The position numbers and the translations under genes are program-made. Under the pieces are notes generated by a model. It was given only the letters and a program-made list of their open reading frames with translations. It searched no databases and was not told the DNA's origin. 64,000 bases of DNA from Litsea cubeba (lineage: Eukaryota > Streptophyta > Magnoliopsida > Laurales > Lauraceae): the NCBI GenBank assembly GCA_012931725.1, contig CM022946.1:47496170-47560169 (forward strand). The letters run 5' to 3'. Shown in pieces: positions 23,201 to 31,580 of this stretch; positions within the stretch are counted from its first letter, which is position 1, and the number at the start of each line of letters is the position of its first letter.

Positions 23201-26200
23201 GGACCAGATTACTGCAATCTTGGGCATCCAGAGCCCATCTACTACAAAGGAGGTCCAGAAGCTTACAGGCATGGCTGCAGCACTCAATCGCTTCATCAGC
23301 CGATCATCAGATAAGTGCCGGCCTTTCTTTCAGCTTCTGCGAAAAGACTTAAAATTCCAATGGACCCCTGAGTGCGACCAAGAGTTGGCAGCACTCAAAA
23401 CTTATTTGTCTTCACCACCCTTACTCTATACCCCAACTCAGGGGGAGATTTCGTATCTATATCTTACAATCTCGGATCATGCGGTGAGCTCCGTCCTCAT
23501 CAAAGAGGACGAAGGAGTCCAAAAACCAATTTACTATACAAGCAAGATCCTGCTTGATGCCGAGACCAGATACCTTTTGCTGGAGAAGCTCGCATTGGCA
23601 CTCGTCAGCGCCTCCCGCAAGCTCTCCCATTATTTCCAATCCCACACCATTGTGGTGATCATGGAGCATCCACTCCATTCTATATTAAAAAAAGCTGACT
23701 TTTCAGTGCGAATCTCAAAATGGGCAGTCGAACTGGGGCAGTATGACATTCAGTACCGTCCCCGGACTGCCATCAAAGCCCAGATTCTGGCAGACTTCAT
23801 TGTAGAGTTCGTCTCGCCGAGCTCGGCTCCGACCCAGCCCGGCACGGAACTGGGGGGCATAGGGCATGAGCCTGAAGTTACCGAGGTCGAACGAGCTCCC
23901 GCCTCGGCATGGAAGGTCTTTGTTGACAGTTCGTCCACCTCCAAGAGAGCTGGCACCGGCATAGTCCTCCAATCGCCAGAGGGACTGGTCATAGAGCAAG
24001 CCTTCACCTTGGACTTCAAAGCAACAAACAATGAAGCGGAGTATGAAGCTCTAATAGCAGGGATGAACAGCGCCCGAATCCTCGGAGCCCAGCAACTGGT
24101 GATCTTCAGCGATTCGTAACTGGTAACTAGCCAGCTCGCTGGAGACTACCAGGCCAGGGACGACAGGATGGCGGCCTACTTAGCCCTCGCGAAAAAACTA
24201 CTCTCTCATTTCCAGACAGCCGAGGTCAAGCAAATCTCCAGAGATACCAACACGCACGCTGATGCGCTTGCAAACCTGGCCTCCGCTGTCAAAGCAGGAA
24301 AGAAAAGGACTGTCGAGGTTGGATCAATATCAAGATCAAACCTAGAGCTCCACTCACCTCGGCAAGTCCTTTGTGCTGATCTCGGCCCGAGCTGGATGGA
24401 TCCAATCATTTCTTACCTGAAGGACGACCAGCTCCCCGAAGACAAGACTGAAGCCCACCGAATCAGACTCAAGGCAGCTCGATTCTGGCTATCTCCCGAA
24501 GGAAAACTCTACAGAAAATCCTTCACGGGTCCCTACCTCCAATGCGTCCATCCAAGCAAGGTGGACAACTTTCTGTATGAGACCCATGAAGGAATCTGTG
24601 GTAGTCACATTTGAGGTCGATCACTAGCCTACAGGGCTATAAACCAAGGTTACTGGTGGCCCTACATGCAGAAGGATGCGCAGGTATACGCCAGGAAATG
24701 CGGAAAATGCCAGAAGTTCTCCCACTCTCTTCATCAGCCAGCACAAGACCTGAGTCCCCTCTCTAGTCCATGGCCCTTTGCTCAATGGGGGCTGGACATT
24801 GTGGGGCCTCTCCACCGAGCTCCAGGGAACAAGAGATGGCTGATAGTTGCTACGGACTACTTTACAAAGTGGATAGAAGTCGAACCGCTGTCCACCATCA
24901 CTGATAGGGACTCCAAGAACTTCGTATGGAAGAACATCATAACGAGGTTCGGCATCCCCAGGACTCTGATTTCGGACAACGGGACTCAATTCGACTCCAA
25001 ATCCTTCAAAGACTTCTGCCAAGAGCATGGCATCAGGAACCATTACTCCACTCCGGCGTATCCACAGAGCAATGGCCAGGCCGAAATTTCTAACAAGGTA
25101 ATCCTGGACGGCCTGAAGAAGCGGTTAGACAAGGCAAAAGGGAGATGGGTAGAGGAGCTTCCCAGCGTGTTGTGGGCATACAGAACGACTCCAAGGCGAT
25201 CCACCTCGGCGACACCTTTCTCTCTGGCCTATGGGATGGAGGCGGTCATTCCCTTAGAAATTGGCCTCCCCACCCTGAGGACAGAGTTGGTCGACCAGGG
25301 CCGAAACGAGAAAAACCTGGAAATGGAGCTGGACCTAGCGGATGAGCATCGAGAAGCAGCAGCCCTACGACTGACTGACTATCAGCAGCGGCTAGCCAGA
25401 GGATACAATGAAAAAGTCAGAGAAAGAAGTTACTCCATAGGAGAACTGGTGCTGAAGAAGACCCTGCCAGCTGACAAAGATCCGAATGAAGGAAAACTGG
25501 CCTCGAACTGGCATGGCCCGTTCAGGGTGGTCTCACTGGCAGGACGATCCTCTTACAAACTCGAAGACTTAAAAGGTAAGCCGTTGCCGAGACCATGGAA
25601 TGCATCCCACTTGAAGAAATTTTATTTCTAAAATTGTAACGAAAGTCTCAGAATCAATGAAAGCAGCGTTTGCCCTGTCATCAATCTGTGTCATCTCACC
25701 TTGTCTGAGTGCGGCAGCTTTGGGTTCCTGACCCTGGAAGAGGCTTCGGATTCATACATTCGGTCGCTTCCTAAATTTTGGGTCCCTAACCCTGGAAGAG
25801 GCTTCGGATCCATACATCCGGTCGCTTCCTAAATTTTGAGTCCCTGACCCTGGAAGAGGTTTCGGATTCATACATCCGGTTGCTTCCTAAATTTTGGGTC
25901 CCTGATCCTGGAAGAGGCTTCCGATTCATACATCCGGTCGCTTCCTAAATTTTGGTCCCTGACCCTGGAAGAGGCTTCGGATTCATACATCCGGTCACTT
26001 CCTAAATTTTGGGTCCCTGACCCCGGAAGAGGCTTCGGATCCATACATCCGATCGCTTCCTAAATTCTGGGTTCATACACCCCTCGAGATCGTTCCCGAA
26101 CTCAGGCTCGTACATCCGAGATCCTCGAGACTCTGGGTTCGTCTCGGTAAATGACAGTTCGTCTCGGCCAATGGTGGTCCATTTCGGCCAATGACAGTCT

Positions 26201-29200
26201 TCGAAAGAGAAAGAGCAGTGCAAGCACTGGAGTGCAGAAAAGCAGTACAAAAATGCAAGTACCGCAAAACAGTACAAGAAAAGCAAAAAAGGAATGCAAA
26301 ACTACAGAAGTACTGGACACAGATTATATGATCAGAAAACTTGTTCTTTTTATTTATTGTGATTACTTCGTTACAAGGATTACAAAAAAGAAAACAAAGT
26401 ATAGTAAGGAGGCTCGCAGTCCTCTAGAAATAAAAAAGAAATAAAGACTCTGGGAGGCTCTGATCTTCACTGACTCTTCAGTCCGGTCTTCAGCGTCCTG
26501 AGCTCTTCAACACCCTCTGGATTGGTGGCTTGAAGACTCTGAACCTCACTGAGCTCTACAATACCCTTTGGTGGGTTAGACCAAAGTTTGCAAAAAAGAG
26601 CCCCCTCGGTCCAAGGACCTCTCGATCCTGCCCGCCGCTCGAAGGTCTTGATATCCCATAAGAAGACCTGCGCAATGATTCCACGCAGGGCCCTTTGGGA
26701 TGAAAACAAGACCCCCAAACGCGCAGGGCACCACCAACCCACAGCTGCGAAGATTCCCATACAACCGCATCGGAGGGAGTTGGCCGTGGACCCGCGTTCA
26801 GAGAGCTCGTAGTCCACGAGGATCGTCTTCAGAGAGCGCGCAGACTACGACAAACTGTCCCTCCCGGAGGAAGCCATCTTCTGGCGCAAGGGTACCACCC
26901 GAGTCAAAGGTTCCTAAGCTTCTACCAAGCATGGCCGCCAGGTTGGTTCATGAAAAGAGACGGGTTCCTATGTTTATATAAAAATTAAGATGTCCTGGTT
27001 CTTTTTTCTCTCCCATGGCGAGCTTGCTACTCCTATTTATAGGAAGCAGAAGGGCCCGGTCTTCAAAGGAGTTTATGAGGCGAGGTCTCCCACGCCCTAC
27101 ATGAGGTGCACGCCTTCCTACATGCTGACCAGCGGTTCCGATAGCGCCACATGGAGCCATCTGCTCGTTTTCCTCATTGGCCATACCACCACACTTACTG
27201 CTATTTATGGTCTTCAGAACACGGAGAATCAGCACTGATAACTATGAAGACCATTCGGTACTCTCTCCAACTCAAGGCTCACACGTCACGTCACATTAAA
27301 GGCACTCAGCCGGACTCAAGCTTAAAAGAGCCGAACTCAAAAAAGAAAGGGAAAGAGAGAAAATGCACAAGTAAAGGAGCTCTGTTTTTCATTCAAAGTG
27401 AAGGATATTACAGAGCTGAAGGTTACATGCAAAAGAGAGAAAGTAAAAGTTACAGAGAGCAAAAGCAAGAAAGATGTAGCTACAGCGGCTTCGGCGACTC
27501 CACCAGTATGATCACCGTCTCTGATGAACCGGCGGTCTCGGGTACGACCGCGGCCTTGTCTGGTGCATCACCAGCAGGAGGGGCAAAAGGAACGTCGCCC
27601 TGAGGCGCGACTGGGGCATCACTGGCAGACGGAATAGTTGGAGCGCCATGCGAGACAGGACCAGCTGCAGGGGCATCGACTGGGGCACTCTCGCCCAAGG
27701 GTGCGGAGCTCGGCTCAGGGACTGGGTCGGAGTACTTCGGCAGATTCTGATAGACCGGGTGGTCTTCGGGAACCCCTGCACGCCTCAGTGCGGCCAAGCA
27801 CCCTTCCTCAAACAGAATGGAGGTGATCTCCTCTACCTGCCTCTCATACTCCTCAGTGGCCTGGTCCACCCCCTTCTGGAAAGAATATTGTGCCTCGGAC
27901 AGCAGAGAAGCCTTGAGACCAGCATTCTCCTTTTTCAGCTCGGCATTCCCAATCTTCAGCTTCTCGATCTCGGCACGCCCGGCCAGCACTTCGCCGCGCT
28001 GCCTCGTCGACTCAGCTGCCGATTCAGACCTCATTCTGGCCAGCTCCGACTCCAGCTCGGCAATCCTCTTAGTCTTCGTCCAGATGTCACCCTTTAGTTG
28101 ATGGGTCTTCGACGTAAGATCAGCGACGCTGACCAGAGCTACTTCCAGCTGTGCGGCCGCCTCGGCGCTACTCTTCTTCAGCTCCTCTAGCTCCTTCTTC
28201 AGCTTTTCCCTCTCAAACTCCAACTGGGTGACCTTCGCGACGTTCTTATCACTCCTTTCCATCACGACCAGGAGCGTCTGCACGTTCTGCAAAAAAAAAA
28301 AGTAAGTCAGATGAAAGCAGTCGAACTGAAGCACTTAAAGGAAGGCGTTGAAGACACTTACCAAAAGATCAGCCTGGATCGCCGATACCAGCAGACTTTC
28401 GCTGTCATACTTCGCGTGCACTTCCATGTCACGCGGCAAGGCGCAAGCTTTTGCGAGGGCTCCAATGACGTCGGAGTTCCCCAGCACTCGGTCCTCGACG
28501 TTTAGAGGCTTCCCGGGCTGCGTCTCCATCTTGGGTCTCCATGCCGCTGGGGCAGTACGAGGTCCGGAAGCCGATCCGGACCCTTGCCCTACCGAGATGG
28601 TGAGCTCGCGAGCCGCCTCGCCAGTCACCTTGCTAGCCGGCGCACTTTTCTCAGGCAGAGGCTTACCCTCAGGAGCTCGCGCAGGTGTCTTACCTTTCGG
28701 GGGCTGTTCAGCCCCTGAGTCTTTCTCACCCGCCTTTGACCTCTTCCTGGGTGGGGACCCCTCCCTCGGGCGATCCGGTGAGCGTCTTCGCACTCCCTCG
28801 CTCGGTGTGGTGGCAGGAGCAGAAGTGAAAGCAGTACCCCCTGAGCCTGAAGCCACGCGGGTGCTGGCAGACGATGGTGTCACAGAAGAAGAGGATCCGC
28901 GCCTAAACTTGGCCGCCAGATCCTTGGTGCCGGGCACTCTCGAGCCTCCCTCCATTCTTTCTTCCTGGTCGGACGAATAAGCGTCTATTATCTCCCTTAA
29001 GTTCGGCGACCCCGAGCCGGAAGAAGTGGATGCCTCAGCACCAGACGCAGCTCGGCTCGCAGCAGAATCGATCAAAGGAACCCCGGCAGGCACGACCAAG
29101 GTGACAGGAGGATGATCAGGCTGCGGCTCGTCCCCCGGAGCCACTCCGATTCTCTTGTAGTGGCCGCGGTACCTCGGCGTATACCCCAGCAGCTTCCAGG

Positions 29201-31534
29201 CCGACCTGGTCTCGTGCCCCTTATATCTCTAGATCTTCTTGTGGTCGTCAACGTTCTTCTTCCAGCCTTCACTCACAGCCCGGCGTCGCCTCGCGTGCAG
29301 TTCTGCACTACAAGCAACAAGAATATCAGCTCGGCAACATAGAAGTTGAGCAAAATAAATAGAGGAAAGAAGCAGTATTTACTTGGGACGGCCCCGAGGT
29401 GGCAAGGGACCATCAGCCTCCTGTCCTCACCAGCGCCGAATTCCCAATCCCCCGATACACAGAAGAGATCTTCATCGGCATTCTTACTGGAATCCTCCAA
29501 GGCCAGGACGAAGCCCCTTCGGTACTACTTCACCCGAAGATAATAATTGTCTCCCCCAGCCTTGCAGATGTCGTAGACGTCCTCGATGTCATGGACACCC
29601 AGGTTGGTCCCCAAGATCCCATTCAGTTTCGCCGTGCCCATGATGACTTTGAAGCCATTAGGCATCGGCTGGCACGGGGTAATCGACCAGACGCTAAGGC
29701 AGGCCCTAAGCAGGGGGTGCAGAGGGAATCTGACCCCGCCCTCAATCACGGAGATCAGAGGGAACGGCATCCAACCGCAGGACCAGCCGCGCATGGCATA
29801 GTCGCTGGAATCCGCCGGCCCGAGGCGAACTCCTTCCGGGATATTGTAAGTAGCCCTAAACCTAGCCATGCCCTCGTCTGTATCTAACCGAAACCTAGGG
29901 GTGCCCATGTCTAAAAGAAGGAGAAGACGGAAAGAAACCCTAAAGGTAGAAAACCCTAAAAAAACAGACAGGGGCACGAGGTTACTTACAGAAACGGGAG
30001 GGCAAGTCAAGAATAGATCTGGGCGCGTCCTACGGTTGTCCTCGCCAGAGAGATCTCAAGAAGACAGACGAAGAGTAGAGCAAAAAACGAAGGCAAGGGC
30101 AAAGAAGATCAGAAAAAATAAAGAAAGAAGACAACCCTATTTATAGGAAGGAAACCCTCTTTAGGCGCCACTTTCGAATTCGAAGAGACGGATTTCGCAA
30201 TCCGCGCTTGTTCCATCAATGAGATAGCGCAATCAGTGAAGAAGCTACACGTGTAGCCGCCGGTTCGTTTCCCATGACGGACAGGATGAAACATTTATTG
30301 CCTCAGAGAAGTTGAAGCGACATCAGGCAATGATCGCTGTATCTCCAGACGGGTTCACTAACTTCTGACCCCTAAAGGCTAGGGCGCTTAAGAAGTCACA
30401 AGCTAGGGGGCAATTGTGTGGGGAGATTTTCAAAGCTCTAGGATTACGCTAATCACGGCCATCAGATGAGACTAAGCATTCTCACGTGCCATCCGCGTGC
30501 CATTTACGTAGCACCAGACTCACCTCGGCTACCAGAACAGAAGCCTCAGCTGAAGTCAGGCAGGTCCTGGCCGCTAGCGCCGAGCTCAGCTACCCAGGTG
30601 CCCACCTCGGCTAAAAGCTTGACCTCGGCCAAAGGAGCCGGGACGAAAGCCGAAGCAAGAAAGAATCCCCAATCGCGCCCTTCGCCCGCCACGCCATCAT
30701 TCACGTGGAGGAATAGGGGCGCGTGCCAGTGAGACAAATGCGATATCCAGCCGTCCACAATCTTCGGCAGATCACTGACGGGGCGGCATCCAGCGGCTAA
30801 AGCCAAATCAAGGCAAGGCCCGAGGGTGGATCCGATGGGACCTCTATCGCCAAAGGCGTCCAACATGATCTAGCCCAACATGACGCATATTAAATGCGAT
30901 GTGGGCTGATCCGACTAGCATTAAATGCAAAGTGGGCTGGAATGGACCGCATTTATTTCTTTGTGGGCTGATAAAGACTTCCCTATCAAATCATGTGACC
31001 CACGCCAAAATATCATCCAAGATATCGTCTAGTTCTCTATAAATAGAACCCCATTTCACATGCAAGGTACGCATTATCCACACTTGAGAGTCGCTACTCT
31101 GCCTCTCTTCTTACTCTCCTTCCTTTGTTCCAGTTCACTTACTGACTTAGGCATCGGAGAGCCTTGCGCCGCTCAGGCCAGGGTCCTCTGACCGTTTGCT
31201 CTTCCCTTTCAGGCTTTGAGGCAGCAGATCATCTTCTTCATTTGGATAAGTCTTGTAAGGCACCCCGATTATTGTGGGTCATATTTTCCTGCACCTACAG
31301 CCCTAATGCGAAATGCATCTATAAGAAAATACATGCATTTAAGCCATATAAAAGGTAGATAAATGCTACTAAAATAGCAGAATATTGAGGACTTCTATTA
31401 TAGGTATTAATGTGCATCGCATATTTCACATGGACAGAGACGCAGACATGTAAACAAACCTTTTAGAAAAGCCATGCTTTTTTAAATGAGGTCCTTGATG
31501 CATAATGCTTATGTAAAAAATAGAATAAGCTTCT

Positions 31535-31580
<46 letters not shown>

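Larger units (their letters stand above)
18963..31299 (+). mobile_element. Ty3/gypsy Tat-lineage retrotransposon (element 3), complete structure, 12.3 kb
   Basis: The order is two 885-bp LTRs, primer-binding site, gag, protease, RT, RNase H, second RNase H, integrase, 58-bp tandem repeats, two antisense units and polypurine tract. By my count the LTRs differ at about 42 of 885 positions with no indel, so the insertion is not recent. Pol and gag are broken by several stops and two frameshifts. The flanking pentamers CTACT and GCCCT do not match, so no target duplication is visible. It lies in the sense direction in an intron of the CWF19L2-like gene. Confidence 0.95.
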
